The position numbers and the translations under genes are program-made. Shown here piece after piece: positions 46,216-57,645 of a stretch of DNA of 64,000 bases (positions are counted from its first letter, which is position 1; each line of letters begins with the position of its first letter). The notes below the pieces were generated by a model. That model searched no databases. It saw only the letters and a program-made list of their open reading frames with translations, and had not been told where the DNA came from. Source of the stretch: Thalassotalea crassostreae (GTDB taxonomy: Bacteria; Pseudomonadota; Gammaproteobacteria; Enterobacterales; Alteromonadaceae). Location of the stretch: assembly GCF_001831495.1 (NCBI RefSeq), contig NZ_CP017689.1, forward strand, positions 2,170,001-2,234,000, written 5' to 3'.

Positions 46216-48498
46216 ATGATCCCATTACCAAAAATAGAGCTATTCGATTACCCGAAATATTGGGCTGAATGCTATGGCACAGCGCCGTTTTTCCCTATGT
46301 CTCGCAAAGAAATGGACGAGCTTGGTTGGGACAGTTGCGATATTATTTTGGTTAGTGGTGACGCTTATGTTGACCACCCTTCTTTTGGTATGGCGATAAT
46401 TGGCCGTATGCTTGAATCACAAGGCTTTCGTGTTGGCATGATTTCGCAGCCTGACTGGCATTCAAAAGATGCTTTTATGACACTTGGTAAACCTAATTTA
46501 TTCTTTGGTGTCACCGCCGGTAATATGGATTCGATGATCAATCGATACACTGCCGAAAGACGGATGCGCCACGATGATGCTTACACACCAAATAACGAAG
46601 GTGGTAAACGCCCTGATCGCGCGGTATTAGTTTATTCTCAGCGCTGTAAAGAAGCTTACAAAGATGTACCTGTCGTGATTGGTGGTATCGAAGCAAGCTT
46701 ACGCCGTATCGCTCATTATGATTATTGGTCGGATAAAGTACGTCGAAGTGTTTTATTTGATGCTAAAGCGGATATCTTAATATACGGTAATGCGGAGCGA
46801 CCATTAGTGGAAGTTGCCCATCGAATTGGCCGTGGCGAAGATGTTAAGAATATAACCGACGTGCGTGGTACTGCGTTTTTAAGCAAAACGCCATTGGTTG
46901 GTTGGCGCGGTGTCGATTCTCGTAGCATTGATAGGCCAGGCAAAATAGATCCTATTGCCAGCCCTTATCAAGATATGTCACCGAGTAATTGTGATAAGGC
47001 TGATGATTCAACAGCCAATGCTTCAAAAGATAGCGGCGTGAACGTCGTTGATGTATCTAAAGAGTCAGTACCAATTCAAATTTCTGATTATCAGAATAAA
47101 AGCTGGGATAAAAAATTTAAACCATGGGAAAAAACCTACGTTAAGCTGCCTTCCTATGAGCAAGTCAGTGCAAACAAAGTGCTCTATGCTCATGCTTCGC
47201 GCATATTTCATCAAGAAGTAAACCCTGCGAGTGCGCGAGCATTGGTGCAAACCCATGGCGATCGTCTTATTTGGTTGAACCCACCTGCTCTGCCACTTTC
47301 AGAAAGTGAGATGGATGGCGTGTTTGGTTTACCATACGCTCGTGTGCCACACCCAAGTTATGGTGATGCAAAAATCCCCGCTTATGACATGATCAAAACG
47401 TCAATCAATATTATGCGAGGCTGTTTTGGTGGTTGTTCATTCTGTTCGATTACAGAGCATGAAGGTCGTATTATTCAATCTCGATCTGAAGATTCAATCA
47501 TCGCAGAAATCGAAGATATTCAACAAAAAGTTCCAGGTTTTACCGGTGTTATCTCTGATTTAGGAGGACCTACGGCAAACATGTATCAATTGCGTTGTAA
47601 GAGCCCTAAAGCGGAAGCAACCTGTCGTCGTCCATCGTGTGTATGGCCGGATATTTGTGGCCATATGGATACTGATCACACGCCAACAATTAACCTTTAC
47701 CGCCGTGCACGCAAAGTTAAAGGCATTAAGAAAATTCTTATTGCATCCGGTGTTCGTTATGATTTGGCCATTCAAGATCCAGAATACGTTAAAGAACTTG
47801 CCAGTCATCACGTTGGCGGTTATTTAAAAATAGCGCCTGAGCATACTGAAGAAGCGCCATTAGCAAAAATGATGAAGCCTGGCATGGGTTCCTACCACAA
47901 GTTTAAGGAAATGTTTGATCACTACTCTAAACTTGCTGGCAAGAAACAATTTTTGATCCCGTATTTTATTTCCGCTCACCCGGGAACAACAGATAAAGAC
48001 ATGGTTAATTTAGCGTTATGGTTAAAGGAAAATAATTTTAAGCTTGATCAAGTGCAAAACTTTTATCCATCGCCGCTAGCGAATGCGACGACCATTTACC
48101 ATACCGAAGTGGACTCGTTGAACAAGATCAGAAAAGACGGTGATAAAATCCCGGTTCCTAAAGGTACGATCCAACGCCGTTTACATAAGGCTATATTGCG
48201 ATATCACGATCCTGTTAACTGGCCGATTATTCGCGAAGCGTTAACTAAAATGGGCTTAGCTCGAAAATTAATCGGTTCAGGACCAGAATGTTTGGTTCCA
48301 AACGAAACTCGTGGTGAACAAAACTTGAGCACTCGTCGTGGAAAAAATAATGCTAGAGGTAATAAAACCTCACCTGGTCAAAAACGTTATGGTAAGAAAC
48401 CAGGACATTCAAATGGCTCAGGCAAAGGCAATGGCAAGAGCACCCCAGGCTTAACAAGGTTTAGTAACGACCAGTTTAATAAGCGTAAAAACAAATAG
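46216..48498 (+). CDS. ygiQ: YgiQ-family radical SAM protein
   Basis: A 760-residue protein with the YgiQ N-terminal domain ([29 protein letters not shown] region; conserved [11 protein letters not shown]) and a radical SAM core whose cluster motif is C-F-G-G-C-S-F-C in [18 protein letters not shown]. The C-terminal 70 residues are basic, Gly/Asn/Lys rich and low complexity, suggesting nucleic-acid contact. The reaction is unknown. The start follows family alignment and the upstream -10 box. Confidence 0.93.
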   Translation: MIPLPKIELFDYPKYWAECYGTAPFFPMSRKEMDELGWDSCDIILVSGDAYVDHPSFGMAIIGRMLESQGFRVGMISQPDWHSKDAFMTLGKPNLFFGVTAGNMDSMINRYTAERRMRHDDAYTPNNEGGKRPDRAVLVYSQRCKEAYKDVPVVIGGIEASLRRIAHYDYWSDKVRRSVLFDAKADILIYGNAERPLVEVAHRIGRGEDVKNITDVRGTAFLSKTPLVGWRGVDSRSIDRPGKIDPIASPYQDMSPSNCDKADDSTANASKDSGVNVVDVSKESVPIQISDYQNKSWDKKFKPWEKTYVKLPSYEQVSANKVLYAHASRIFHQEVNPASARALVQTHGDRLIWLNPPALPLSESEMDGVFGLPYARVPHPSYGDAKIPAYDMIKTSINIMRGCFGGCSFCSITEHEGRIIQSRSEDSIIAEIEDIQQKVPGFTGVISDLGGPTANMYQLRCKSPKAEATCRRPSCVWPDICGHMDTDHTPTINLYRRARKVKGIKKILIASGVRYDLAIQDPEYVKELASHHVGGYLKIAPEHTEEAPLAKMMKPGMGSYHKFKEMFDHYSKLAGKKQFLIPYFISAHPGTTDKDMVNLALWLKENNFKLDQVQNFYPSPLANATTIYHTEVDSLNKIRKDGDKIPVPKGTIQRRLHKAILRYHDPVNWPIIREALTKMGLARKLIGSGPECLVPNETRGEQNLSTRRGKNNARGNKTSPGQKRYGKKPGHSNGSGKGNGKSTPGLTRFSNDQFNKRKNK

Positions 48499-48513
48499 AT
48501 TATCAATTGCTAA

Positions 48514-48578
48514 AACTAGCACGGCAAAGCTAGTTGCTTTATAATGCGCGCCATATTTTTGGCGGCCATTATATGGCC
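48514..48578 (+). other. Two hairpins and a -10-like box in the ygiQ-ybiT spacer
   Basis: AACTAGC/GCTAGTT (48514-48535) and GGCCAT/ATGGCC (48564-48578) form two small stems around a TATAAT (48540-48545). The first may end ygiQ weakly; the second would lie in the ybiT leader. Confidence 0.4.
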
Positions 48579-48616
48579 TGTTAATAGATTCACTTTAAGT
48601 CCCAAAGGAAAAGACA

Positions 48617-50203
48617 TTGATCACAACCGCTAATATCACCATGCAATTTGGTGCTAAACCATTATTTGAAAACATCTCTGTTAAGTTTGGCGGTGGTAAT
48701 CGCTACGGTTTAATTGGTGCTAATGGCTGTGGTAAATCCACATTCATGAAGATCTTAGGCGGTGACCTTGAACCTTCTGCAGGTAATGTTTCTGTCGATG
48801 TAAATGAGCGTGTTGGTAAACTACGTCAAGATCAGTTCGCCTACGAAGAATATTCTGTTGTTGATACGGTAATTATGGGTCACACCGAACTTTGGGCAGT
48901 AAAAGAAGAGCGCGACCGCATATACTCTTTACCTGAAATGAGTGAAGAAGAAGGCATGCGCGTTGCCGATCTAGAAACTGAATTTGCCGAGATGGATGGT
49001 TACACCGCAGAAAGTCGTGCTGGTGAATTACTTATGGGTTTAGGTATACCTGTTAGCCAACACTTTGGTCCTATGAGCGAAATAGCGCCCGGTTGGAAAT
49101 TGCGAGTATTACTTGCACAAGCCCTATTTTCTGATCCAGATATTTTATTATTGGATGAGCCTACCAACAACTTGGACATTCATACCATCCAATGGTTAGA
49201 AGACATTCTGAATGAACGTAATTCTACCATGATCATTATTTCCCATGACCGTCACTTTTTAAACAGTGTTTGTACGCATATGGCCGATTTGGATTACGGT
49301 GAATTACGTCTGTTTGCCGGTAACTATGATGAGTATATGCTTGCCGCTACTCAAGCAAGAGCGCGCTTAATGGCAGATAACGCGAAGAAAAAAGCACAAA
49401 TTGGCGAGCTTCAAGAGTTTGTCCGTCGTTTCTCGGCTAACGCTTCAAAAGCAAAACAAGCAACATCTCGTGCTAAACAAATTGACAAGATCCAATTGGA
49501 CGAAGTGAAAGCTTCAAGTCGTGTTAACCCGTTTATTCGTTTTGAACAAGAGAAGAAGTTATTCCGTAACTCTTTAGAAATCGAAAACTTAAACAAAAGC
49601 TTCGATGATAATCACGTACTTAAGAACATTAACTTAATGGCAGAAGTTGGTGAAAAAATTGCAATCATCGGTGAAAACGGTATTGGTAAAACTACGTTCT
49701 TACGCACTCTAATGGGAGAGTATGAAGCCGATACAGGTTTTGCAAAATGGTCTGAAAACGCCAAAATCGCTTATTACGCGCAAGACCACGCAAGTGACTT
49801 TGAAGAAGACATGAACTTATTCGATTGGATGAGTCAATGGCGCCGTGAAGGTGACGATGAGCAAGTGATCCGTGGTTACTTAGGCCGATTATTGTTTTCT
49901 TCAGATGACATTAAGAAATCCGTTAAAGTATTATCCGGTGGTGAACAAGGTCGTATGTTATTTGGTAAGATGATGATGCAATTACCAAACATATTGGTAC
50001 TTGATGAGCCAACTAACCACATGGATATGGAATCAATTGAATCGCTAAATATGGCGTTAAGCAAATATGAAGGTACTTTGGTATTTGTTTCCCATGACCG
50101 TGAGTTTGTATCGTCTTTAGCAACCCGTGTTATTGAACTAACCGAAGATGGCTACGTTGATTTTGCCGGCACATACGATGAGTACTTAGCGAGTCAAGCT
50201 TAA
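48617..50203 (+). CDS. ybiT: ABC-F family ATPase YbiT
   Basis: A 528-residue protein with two ABC domains and no membrane segment: Walker [10 protein letters not shown] and GENGIGKTT, signatures in the [15 protein letters not shown] and [12 protein letters not shown] segments, and the linker [19 protein letters not shown] typical of ABC-F translation factors. It is highly similar throughout to E. coli YbiT as I remember it. The start is TTG at 48617 with AAAGGAA upstream; the homologous N-terminus begins exactly there. It acts at the ribosome. Confidence 0.94.
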   Translation: MITTANITMQFGAKPLFENISVKFGGGNRYGLIGANGCGKSTFMKILGGDLEPSAGNVSVDVNERVGKLRQDQFAYEEYSVVDTVIMGHTELWAVKEERDRIYSLPEMSEEEGMRVADLETEFAEMDGYTAESRAGELLMGLGIPVSQHFGPMSEIAPGWKLRVLLAQALFSDPDILLLDEPTNNLDIHTIQWLEDILNERNSTMIIISHDRHFLNSVCTHMADLDYGELRLFAGNYDEYMLAATQARARLMADNAKKKAQIGELQEFVRRFSANASKAKQATSRAKQIDKIQLDEVKASSRVNPFIRFEQEKKLFRNSLEIENLNKSFDDNHVLKNINLMAEVGEKIAIIGENGIGKTTFLRTLMGEYEADTGFAKWSENAKIAYYAQDHASDFEEDMNLFDWMSQWRREGDDEQVIRGYLGRLLFSSDDIKKSVKVLSGGEQGRMLFGKMMMQLPNILVLDEPTNHMDMESIESLNMALSKYEGTLVFVSHDREFVSSLATRVIELTEDGYVDFAGTYDEYLASQA

Positions 50204-50335
50204 CCCCTTATCTAATTTAAATAGTCAAAATATAAACAGCCAAAAGCGAAATGTTTTTGGCTTTTTTTGTTTTTAAATCACTAAAATCAGGCTGTACTAT
50301 ACTCAAACTAAGTTAATCATTGTTGAGGGTATATT

Positions 50336-50533
50336 ATGGAAGTGGACAATCTTCTTACTATGGATAGTGCCATTGTGCTTGGCATTATTAACGAACGTTT
50401 ACGCATTGAGTGTGACAGTTATCAACAATTGCTTTCTCGTTACAATATTGAAGAAGGCTCTTTAAACCACAAGATGGCATTACTTGGTTACCGCTACGAT
50501 CCAATCACTAATCAATTTAAAAGTTCTGACTAA
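50336..50533 (+). CDS. DUF4250 domain-containing small protein
   Basis: A 65-residue cytoplasmic protein; the pattern LLTMDSAIVLGIINERLR ... LGYRYDPITNQF matches DUF4250. Function is unknown. Followed 19 bp later by the DUF1801 gene in the same direction. Confidence 0.8.
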   Translation: MEVDNLLTMDSAIVLGIINERLRIECDSYQQLLSRYNIEEGSLNHKMALLGYRYDPITNQFKSSD

Positions 50534-50552
50534 TATATAAAGGGGTATTTCA

Positions 50553-50969
50553 GTGGCAGAAAATAAAACCCAAATAACGAATGTTGATGTAGATGATTTT
50601 ATCGCGTCAGTTGAACACTCGCAGAAGCAATCCGATGCAAAAGATCTTAATGTTATCTTTTCTGAAATCACCGGCCATAGAGCAAAAATGTGGGGAGCAG
50701 CGATTATCGGCTATGGTGAATATCATTATAAATACGATAGTGGCCGTGAAGGCGATTTCTTAATGACGGGTTTTTCACCGAGAAAACAAAATATTTCACT
50801 TTATATCATGATGGGATTCTCTAAATTTGATGACCTATTATCAAAACTTGGTAAACACAAATTGGGCAAGTCTTGTCTATACATTAATAAACTTGCTGAC
50901 ATTGATGAAAAAATACTCAAAGAAATCATACGGTTAAGTTTTGAACAGATGAAAGAAAAATATAATTAA
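50553..50969 (+). CDS. DUF1801 domain-containing protein
   Basis: A 138-residue protein with the DUF1801 pattern (MWGAAIIGYGEYHYKY, FSPRKQNISLYIMMGF, KLGKSCLYINKLADID). The fold is YdhG-like. The start is GTG at 50553 with AAGGGG eight bases upstream. Family members have no firm biochemical role. Likely co-transcribed with the DUF4250 gene. Confidence 0.83.
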   Translation: MAENKTQITNVDVDDFIASVEHSQKQSDAKDLNVIFSEITGHRAKMWGAAIIGYGEYHYKYDSGREGDFLMTGFSPRKQNISLYIMMGFSKFDDLLSKLGKHKLGKSCLYINKLADIDEKILKEIIRLSFEQMKEKYN

Positions 50970-51122
50970 CCATAAACCATTGAAAAATAAAGTAAAATCA
51001 AAGTAAATACAATAAATTACAATATTTTCGCTTTTTATACTTGTAAGTAAGCCAACTTAGTCCCATTCTTATATTAAGGGCGCAGGTAAAGCCCTTCTTT
51101 TCAAATTAAATAGGAGACGTCT

Positions 51123-51455
51123 ATGAAGATTAGTATTTCTGGTCACCAAGTTGAAGTTACCGAAGCTATCATCGAAGCAACCAACAACCGTTTTGAAAAA
51201 ATCGCCAACCACTTTCCGAGTTTAATGTCACTTGAAGTAATTATGAAAGTTGACAAAAATACCCAAAAAATTGAAGCTGTAACCAATTACGAAAATCAAA
51301 AAATTGCTGTTTCAGCAAATGATGACGACCTATATGTTGCCATTGGCAAATCTGTTAAGAAAATGGAAGCTGCACTGCAACATCGAAAAGGTGTCCTGAA
51401 AGCAAACCTGCATAACAAGTATCAAGTGCCACAATCTGAACTTGTTGCTAACTAA
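51123..51455 (+). CDS. hpf: Ribosome hibernation-promoting factor (short HPF/YfiA type)
   Basis: A 110-residue protein with the HPF fold: KISISGHQVEVTEAI at the N-terminus, the conserved ANDDDLYVAIGKSVKKMEAAL helix and a basic tail. Short HPF binds the 30S decoding centre in stationary phase and promotes 100S dimers. Strong ribosome-binding site (TAGGAGAC). Its usual neighbour rpoN is not adjacent here. A terminator follows. Confidence 0.92.
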   Translation: MKISISGHQVEVTEAIIEATNNRFEKIANHFPSLMSLEVIMKVDKNTQKIEAVTNYENQKIAVSANDDDLYVAIGKSVKKMEAALQHRKGVLKANLHNKYQVPQSELVAN

Positions 51456-51493
51456 TCACCAATTTATCGCTATTTAAAAAGCGCTAAACAACT

Positions 51494-51522
51494 AAAAAAG
51501 CTCGCCAATGCGAGCTTTTTTA
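51494..51522 (+). terminator. Bidirectional terminator between hpf and the DEAD-box gene
   Basis: A 12-bp stem (AAAAAAGCTCGC with GCGAGCTTTTTT) and a CAAT loop. Confidence 0.92.
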
Positions 51523-51569
51523 GTATTAACAGATAGCAAAAATATTAATCGTGATAATCGACTTTCGCG

Positions 51570-52898
51570 TTACTCTTCACTATCAACAAATTTACCTGTT
51601 TTTTTCTTCTTCATTGGCATGTCGGCAAATGCTTCATCAGTAAAGACTACTTTCTTTTTCACTTTTGGCTGTGAACGTTTTTGTTTTGCTTTTACCGATT
51701 TCGCTTTATTAGCTTGTGATTTTGCTTTGTTATCTGTTTTAGGTTTTAACCCTTTAAATTTTGCTTCTAAGCCAGCAACAGTAGAAAACTCAACGTCTTG
51801 TTGTAAAAACGCTTTAATATTTAAATAACTCTGCCAGTCTTTAGGTCCAACAAATGACATTGCATCACCTTTAGAGCCTGCTCTACCGGTGCGCCCTACT
51901 CGGTGAATGTATTCTTCTGAGTGTTTTGGCAAATCAAAGTTGATGACGTGCGATACATTGACTAGATCTAATCCACGTGAGGCTAAATCTGTGGTAACTA
52001 GTATCTTGTTAAGGCCCTTAGAAAACGACTCCATTACTCGATTTCGTTCACTTTGAGTTAGATCACCACTCAATGCAACAGCATTAAGCTGTTTATCGTT
52101 TAATTCTCTCGCTAAACGGTCTGTATCGCTTCTAGTGGCGGTAAAGATAATCATCTGCTGATAATCTTCTGCATTGATAAAACTTTCTAATAACGCTTGT
52201 TTATGGTCTAAATGGTCGCACAAGTAAAAGCGTTGAGTGATGTCTTTATGCTCAGAGGTTATTGCGCCAATGGCGACACGTTTTGGTTTTTTCAACAAAT
52301 CTTTTGCAAATTCTTCTACTTGTCCGTGCTCCAATGTTGCTGAGAACATTAAGGTTTGACGCTTGCGATGATCGGCGGCGGCATTAATTTGCTTTAATTG
52401 CTCAGCAAAGCCTAAATCTAACATGCGATCGGCTTCGTCTAAAATCAGCAATTCTAAACCATTTAGATAAAACAAACCTTTAGCTAAGTGATCAGCTAAA
52501 CGACCAGGAGTCGCTACAATAAAGTCAGGGTTCTTATCTAATACTTTAACTTGATCGTTAAAGTTCTCACCGCCAAGTATTAAAGCCGATTTAAATTGCG
52601 TACTCGCTGATACCGCTTTGAGTTGCGCAAAGACTTGTTTAGCAAGTTCACGGGTCGGCGTTAAAATTAATACGCGAGGATCTTTTTTAGATAATGCTCG
52701 ATTGCGAATTAGGCGCTGCAATGCCGGCAATAAAAACGCCAACGTTTTACCCGAGCCAGTTTTTGACGAAGCAATTAAATCATGTCCAGACATGCCAGCA
52801 GGTATCGCTTGCAATTGAATGTCTGTAGGCTCGTCAAAGCCCATATGTTCTACCGCTTTTAATAAGCGACTATCTAAATTAAATGCTGAAAATGTCAA
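51570..52898 (-). CDS. DEAD-box ATP-dependent RNA helicase (SrmB/RhlE-like)
   Basis: A 442-residue helicase with the ordered motifs Q (FDEPTDIQLQAIP), I (SSKTGSGKT), Ia (PTRELA), II (DEAD in LILDEADRMLDLGF), III (SAT), V (TTDLASRGLD) and VI (HRVGRTGRAG). The C-terminal 60 residues are lysine rich, as in helicases that contact ribosomal RNA. The SrmB-like DRMLDLGFAEQL and DHLDHKQALLE segments favour that branch, but the subfamily call is by eye. Such helicases aid ribosome assembly in the cold. Confidence 0.9.
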   Translation of the reverse strand: MTFSAFNLDSRLLKAVEHMGFDEPTDIQLQAIPAGMSGHDLIASSKTGSGKTLAFLLPALQRLIRNRALSKKDPRVLILTPTRELAKQVFAQLKAVSASTQFKSALILGGENFNDQVKVLDKNPDFIVATPGRLADHLAKGLFYLNGLELLILDEADRMLDLGFAEQLKQINAAADHRKRQTLMFSATLEHGQVEEFAKDLLKKPKRVAIGAITSEHKDITQRFYLCDHLDHKQALLESFINAEDYQQMIIFTATRSDTDRLARELNDKQLNAVALSGDLTQSERNRVMESFSKGLNKILVTTDLASRGLDLVNVSHVINFDLPKHSEEYIHRVGRTGRAGSKGDAMSFVGPKDWQSYLNIKAFLQQDVEFSTVAGLEAKFKGLKPKTDNKAKSQANKAKSVKAKQKRSQPKVKKKVVFTDEAFADMPMKKKKTGKFVDSEE

Positions 52899-53357
52899 AA
52901 AGCTAACTCCAAATACAAATTTAGCTTTATTATACCCCTAAATTAACTAAAGAGTTTTTATAATTTTTCAAAGTTTAAATGAAGAGCACATTAGTTTGCG
53001 CTTAATTCGTTTTTTGTATTTTACGAGTAACTACTTTTTCGACTATTTTTAGGCTAAATAACAACGTTTATTATAGTAAGTCTAGCTATAATTAGGCGTT
53101 ATTATGTCTTATTGTATTTTAGCGAAGTCTTTATGTATATTTTCATTTCCCAAATTAAAGGCTCTATAATTCAAAACATACCAAACAAACCTTGATTACA
53201 AAATTTTACGAATTCCCACAAAAAAACACAAAATATCTCGTGCATTATTACAAATAGTTACTACAATTAACCTAGATTTAACAAACAGTTAAATTTATAT
53301 TAAGTTGGTTTGTATTAAACCTGCATAACTAAAAATTTCAAACGGGAATTAGAACCT
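52899..53357. other. Intergenic region before the amidohydrolase gene
   Basis: About 460 bp, very AT-rich, without a coding region, RNA gene or repeat that I can support. It must contain divergent promoters for the helicase and the amidohydrolase. Confidence 0.4.
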
Positions 53358-54815
53358 ATGGACAAAAAATCATTTAAAAGTAAGTTAACAGTTGCCTTAC
53401 TCGCCTCTTTTGTTGGTATGGGAACAGCTAACGCAGCAGGAGCCTCTGGCCCAGCTCCAGTATCAAAAGCACCAGTTGCAGGTAATACACTTTTCACAAA
53501 TGTTAATGTATTTAATGGTACTGAAAACAAATTATATGAAAACCTTAATGTTTACGTTGAAGGTAAGTTAATTAAAAATATTAGTGAGGCCAAACCTGAA
53601 GTTGCTGAAGGTACTGTCGTTGTTGATGGTGGTGGAAGAACATTAATGCCAGGTATGATAGATGCTCATGTTCATTTAGCAATCAACAGCTTATTTACTG
53701 ACTTAGAGCAAAATTCAGATCATTACGACATTGCGTTCCGCAGTATTTCTATATTAGAACATGCTCTTGAGGACGGATTTACTTCTGTACGTGACATGGG
53801 TGGCCCAGTATTTGGTATGGCTCGTGCTGTTAAAAATGGGACGATTGTTGGTCCTCGAATTTACCCTTCAGGTGCGTTTATTTCACAAACTTCTGGTCAC
53901 GGTGATTTCCGCGACCGCTCTGATGTTGCCTTCACACCAAAAAATGCGAACGACAATTCAAACTTTGAAAACTTAGGTTTTGGCGCAGTCGTTGATGGGG
54001 TTCCTGAAGCATTACGAGCAACTCGGACGAACTTGCGTAACGGTGCGACGCAAATTAAAATTATGGCTGGTGGCGGCGGTTCATCAAAATACGATCCATT
54101 AGACACAACTCAGTTCTCAGTGGAAGAAACTTGTGCCATTGTTGAAGCGACTAAAGATTGGAACACATACGTAGGTGCACATATCTTTACCGATCGTGCC
54201 ATTAACCGCGCTTTAGATTGTGGTGTTAGAACTTTTGAGCATGGTTTCTTTGCATCATTTGAAACATATCAGCGCGTAGCGAAAGAAGGGGCTTATGTGG
54301 TACCACAGTTTTGGGCTTTATCTCCAGCATTATTAGAGAACCCGAATTTGCCAGCAGACAAAATCCCATTAGTTAAAGGTCTTCTTAAAACATACTCTAG
54401 TGTAGGTACAACAATGCTAGACGCTGGTGTTAAAATTGCCTTCCAATCTGATTATCTAGGCACAGCCGATGATGGTGGACGTGCACGTCGTTACGAAATA
54501 TACGCAAGCTCACAAATGCTAGGACAAAGTGATAAGTATGATGGTAACTTTGAAACATTAAAGACATTAACATCAATCGCCGGTGAAATTCTTGGTATGT
54601 CAGGTCCGCGTAATCCAGCGCCTGGCAAATTAGGCGTTATTGAAGTTGGCGCTACTGCAGATATTTTACTTATCGACGGAAACCCGCTTGAAGATATCAG
54701 CGTGCTAAACGGCGGCTATACAGAATGGTATTCACAACCTAATCCTACAGAAACACCTATCGAAACTATCGATATGGTAATGAAAGAAGGTGTTGTTTAC
54801 CGTAACGACCTTTAA
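53358..54815 (+). CDS. Exported metal-dependent amidohydrolase (imidazolonepropionase/prolidase-like)
   Basis: A 485-residue protein with a signal peptide (cleavage near ANA, residue 26). The metal site H104-V-H106 (MIDAHVHLAIN) is followed by the likely carboxylated lysine in GATQIKIMAGGG, histidines in VGAHIFTDRA and TFEHGFFAS, and the aspartate in AFQSDYLG. This set fits the amidohydrolase branch that includes exported Xaa-Pro dipeptidases. The substrate is probably a peptide or N-acyl amino acid, which is inference. Confidence 0.88.
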   Translation: MDKKSFKSKLTVALLASFVGMGTANAAGASGPAPVSKAPVAGNTLFTNVNVFNGTENKLYENLNVYVEGKLIKNISEAKPEVAEGTVVVDGGGRTLMPGMIDAHVHLAINSLFTDLEQNSDHYDIAFRSISILEHALEDGFTSVRDMGGPVFGMARAVKNGTIVGPRIYPSGAFISQTSGHGDFRDRSDVAFTPKNANDNSNFENLGFGAVVDGVPEALRATRTNLRNGATQIKIMAGGGGSSKYDPLDTTQFSVEETCAIVEATKDWNTYVGAHIFTDRAINRALDCGVRTFEHGFFASFETYQRVAKEGAYVVPQFWALSPALLENPNLPADKIPLVKGLLKTYSSVGTTMLDAGVKIAFQSDYLGTADDGGRARRYEIYASSQMLGQSDKYDGNFETLKTLTSIAGEILGMSGPRNPAPGKLGVIEVGATADILLIDGNPLEDISVLNGGYTEWYSQPNPTETPIETIDMVMKEGVVYRNDL

Positions 54816-54828
54816 AAAGAAAAATAGT

Positions 54829-54858
54829 AAAAGGGCAACTTTATGTTGCCCTTTTTTA
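54829..54858 (+). terminator. Terminator of the amidohydrolase gene
   Basis: An 11-bp stem (AAAAGGGCAAC with GTTGCCCTTTT), a TTTAT loop and a T-run. Confidence 0.92.
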
Positions 54859-55025
54859 TTGAATAAACGGATTAAGCTGTTAAAGCAGTTACGATTAGTA
54901 CCATTTTTTCTATGGATAAGTGATACTTTTTGAAATATTTTGTAAATACTGTTTTATTATCCCAATTAAATACTCTAACATTATAATTAATAAACCTTTT
55001 CTATAATATTTCATAAGGAATAAAT

Positions 55026-56015
55026 ATGAATTTAAGCAAATTCCTCTCTATATTATTAATGACTGCAGCTATATCAGCTTGTACTACAGCAACTAAAACA
55101 GAGACTGAACAAAACGATGGTTTTTCTGCACCAGCAGACTCTAACGATTTAGTTCGTTTTGCCATAATAGGCGATTTAACCGGAGGTGAACGCCCAGGTG
55201 TATTTAATGTTGGTGCCGAAGGCATTTACGCTATGAAGCCTGATTTCATCATGAGTATCGGCGATTTAATTGAAGGTGGCACTGAAGATATCGCGCAAAT
55301 GGATAAAGAATGGTTAACGTTTACTAATAATTTGAATAACCGCGACATCGATTTCTACCCTACTGTTGGTAATCACGATATTTCAAATACTATTATGCGC
55401 AAATGGTACGAAGAAATGGTTGGCCCACGTTATTACCACTTTGTTTATAAAGATGCCCTATTCTTAGTATTAGACAGTGAAGACTTTACCGATAATTTTT
55501 TTAGCGAGTTAAAAGTAAAGCGTAATGAAGCGGTCGAAGTTTATAAGAAAAACCCGCAGGATTTTGGCAATACCGAATACGCAAAAATGAGCCAACGTTA
55601 TTATGGTGAGATGAGTAATGAACAGACCGAATACTTTACCAAGGCAATAAATGACAACAAAGATGTACGTTGGACGTTTTTGTTTATGCACAAACCAATT
55701 TGGCAAAACGAGCAAGAGGCAAATTTTAAAAAGCTTGAGCAAGCACTTAGCGGTAGCAACTACACGGTATTTAACGGCCACGTGCATTCATACAAACACA
55801 CAGAGCGTTTAGGTATGGATTACATTCAAATTGGTACAACGGGCGGTGAAATGAACGCAAAAGATGGCAAGAACATGGATCATGTCACTTGGGTCGCTTT
55901 AAAAGGTGATACGCCAAGTTATTTAAACATCAAACTCGACGGCATGATTGATAAGAAAGGTAATATTCCTGCAGATGGTGACAAACTTTGCTTAAATGCT
56001 GAAGGGTGCAATTAA
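55026..56015 (+). CDS. Metallophosphoesterase lipoprotein
   Basis: A 329-residue lipoprotein (lipobox ISAC, C19). The calcineurin-like metallophosphoesterase motifs appear in order: AIIGDLTGG, SIGDLIEGG, TVGNHDIS, FMHKPIW and FNGHVHSY, giving a complete two-metal site. It should hydrolyse phosphate esters in the periplasm or at the cell surface; the substrate is unknown. It has its own terminator and no operon partner. Confidence 0.9.
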   Translation: MNLSKFLSILLMTAAISACTTATKTETEQNDGFSAPADSNDLVRFAIIGDLTGGERPGVFNVGAEGIYAMKPDFIMSIGDLIEGGTEDIAQMDKEWLTFTNNLNNRDIDFYPTVGNHDISNTIMRKWYEEMVGPRYYHFVYKDALFLVLDSEDFTDNFFSELKVKRNEAVEVYKKNPQDFGNTEYAKMSQRYYGEMSNEQTEYFTKAINDNKDVRWTFLFMHKPIWQNEQEANFKKLEQALSGSNYTVFNGHVHSYKHTERLGMDYIQIGTTGGEMNAKDGKNMDHVTWVALKGDTPSYLNIKLDGMIDKKGNIPADGDKLCLNAEGCN

Positions 56016-56045
56016 TCTCGTTATAGAAACTAAACCGATAGAGAC

Positions 56046-56078
56046 AAAAATGGCGCTAAATATCAGCGCCATTTTTAT
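56046..56078. terminator. Bidirectional terminator between the metallophosphoesterase gene and gltX
   Basis: A 12-bp stem (AAAAATGGCGCT with AGCGCCATTTTT) and a 7-nt loop, flanked by A- and T-runs. Confidence 0.92.
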
Positions 56079-56104
56079 TTGTCTTTTTAGGAGTAAAGCA
56101 ATGG

Positions 56105-57517
56105 TTAAGCGTTTGCTTCACGCTCAGTAATGTAAGCTAATGCTTTATCAATACGAACAATAATTTGATCTTGCTCTAACAATGCAAGTGTCGCATCAAG
56201 CGAAGGCGAATTACCAGCGCCCGTTGCGGCAACGCGAAGTGGCATCCCTACTTTGCCCATGCCTACTTCTAACTCTTCTGCCGTTGAATTAATTGCATCA
56301 TGGATATTTTCAGCATTCCACTCGGTAAGCGCTGCAAGTTTGCTTTGCACTAATTCAAGAGGAGCACGAGCTACACCACGTAAATGCTTTTTCGCAGCTT
56401 TGGCATCGAATTCTGAATACTCTTCATAGAAATAACGAGATATCTGCGCCATTTCTTTTAATGTTTTCACTCGGTCAGCTTGAACTTTAACAATTTCACT
56501 TAATGCTGGGCCATTTTCAGTATTGATACCTTGGTCATCCATGTGCCATGCAAGGTGCTCTGCTACGTACTCAGGGTCTAACGACTTCATGTAATGTTGG
56601 TTTACCCAAATTAGTTTGTCTGTATTAAATGCACTTGGCGCGCGGTTACAACCAGTTAAGTCAAATAACTCGATCATCTCATCGCGAGAGAATATTTCCT
56701 GATCACCATGTGACCAACCTAAGCGTACTAAGTAGTTTAATAGTGCTTCTGGTAAGTAACCGTCATCACGGTATTGCATAACCCCCACAGCGCCATGACG
56801 TTTAGATAAACGCTTACCATCATCACCAAGAATCATTGGAATGTGCGCGTATTGTGGAATTGGCGCACCTAATGCTTTTAAGATATTAATTTGACGTGGC
56901 GTGTTATTTACATGGTCATCACCACGAATTACGTGAGTAATGTTCATATCCCAATCATCAACAACTACTGATAAATTGTATGTTGGTGAACCATCTGAGC
57001 GCGCTAGAATTAAATCATCAAGTTCTGAATTACCAATTTCAATATCGCCTTTAACGATGTCGTTTATGATAACGGAACCGTCAAGTGGATTTTTAAAACG
57101 AATAACATAAGGCCTATCTTCAGGGTAATCAGTACGATCGCGCCACATGCCGTTATAGCGAGGATTCTCACCTTTGGCTGTTGCTTCTTCACGCATTGCT
57201 TCTACTTCTTCGGCAGTACAATAACAGCGGTATGCGTGACCTGTTTCAATTAATTGAGCAATGACTTCTTTATAACGATCAAAGCGATGTGTTTGGTAAA
57301 ACGGACCGATATTCCAATCTAAGTTTAACCAATTCATACCGTCCATAATTGCATCAACAGATTCTTGCGTCGAACGCTCTAAATCAGTGTCTTCAATGCG
57401 CAGCACAAAGTCGCCGCCATTTTTCTTGGCATATAACCAGCTGTATAAAGCAGTACGCGCGCCACCAACGTGAAGATAGCCGGTTGGACTTGGTGCAAAA
57501 CGGGTTGTTAAAGTCAT
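56105..57517 (-). CDS. gltX: Glutamate--tRNA ligase
   Basis: A 470-residue class I synthetase. The HIGH-like motif is in [16 protein letters not shown] and the KMSKS-like motif is [10 protein letters not shown]. The start [10 protein letters not shown] at 57517 is preferred over an in-frame extension to 57550. In the zinc-binding insert the first two cysteines are kept (CYC) but the second pair seen in E. coli (Cys and His after PRYDGR) is replaced (PRYNGMWRD), so the zinc site looks incomplete. Confidence 0.97.
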   Translation of the reverse strand: MTLTTRFAPSPTGYLHVGGARTALYSWLYAKKNGGDFVLRIEDTDLERSTQESVDAIMDGMNWLNLDWNIGPFYQTHRFDRYKEVIAQLIETGHAYRCYCTAEEVEAMREEATAKGENPRYNGMWRDRTDYPEDRPYVIRFKNPLDGSVIINDIVKGDIEIGNSELDDLILARSDGSPTYNLSVVVDDWDMNITHVIRGDDHVNNTPRQINILKALGAPIPQYAHIPMILGDDGKRLSKRHGAVGVMQYRDDGYLPEALLNYLVRLGWSHGDQEIFSRDEMIELFDLTGCNRAPSAFNTDKLIWVNQHYMKSLDPEYVAEHLAWHMDDQGINTENGPALSEIVKVQADRVKTLKEMAQISRYFYEEYSEFDAKAAKKHLRGVARAPLELVQSKLAALTEWNAENIHDAINSTAEELEVGMGKVGMPLRVAATGAGNSPSLDATLALLEQDQIIVRIDKALAYITEREANA

Positions 57518-57645
57518 AAAAATCTCGCTAATAAACCCTTGTAAACACAAGGAATTGGATAGATAAAAAATTGTCGCGTATTTTAACAGGATAACAAAGC
57601 AAATTCACCAGAAATTTATATCGAAAACGATATATCAAACAACAA

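Noticed and set aside
57617..57634. TATATCG/CGATATA hairpin after the TSUP gene
   Set aside because: A short AT-rich stem without a T-run, too weak to call a terminator.
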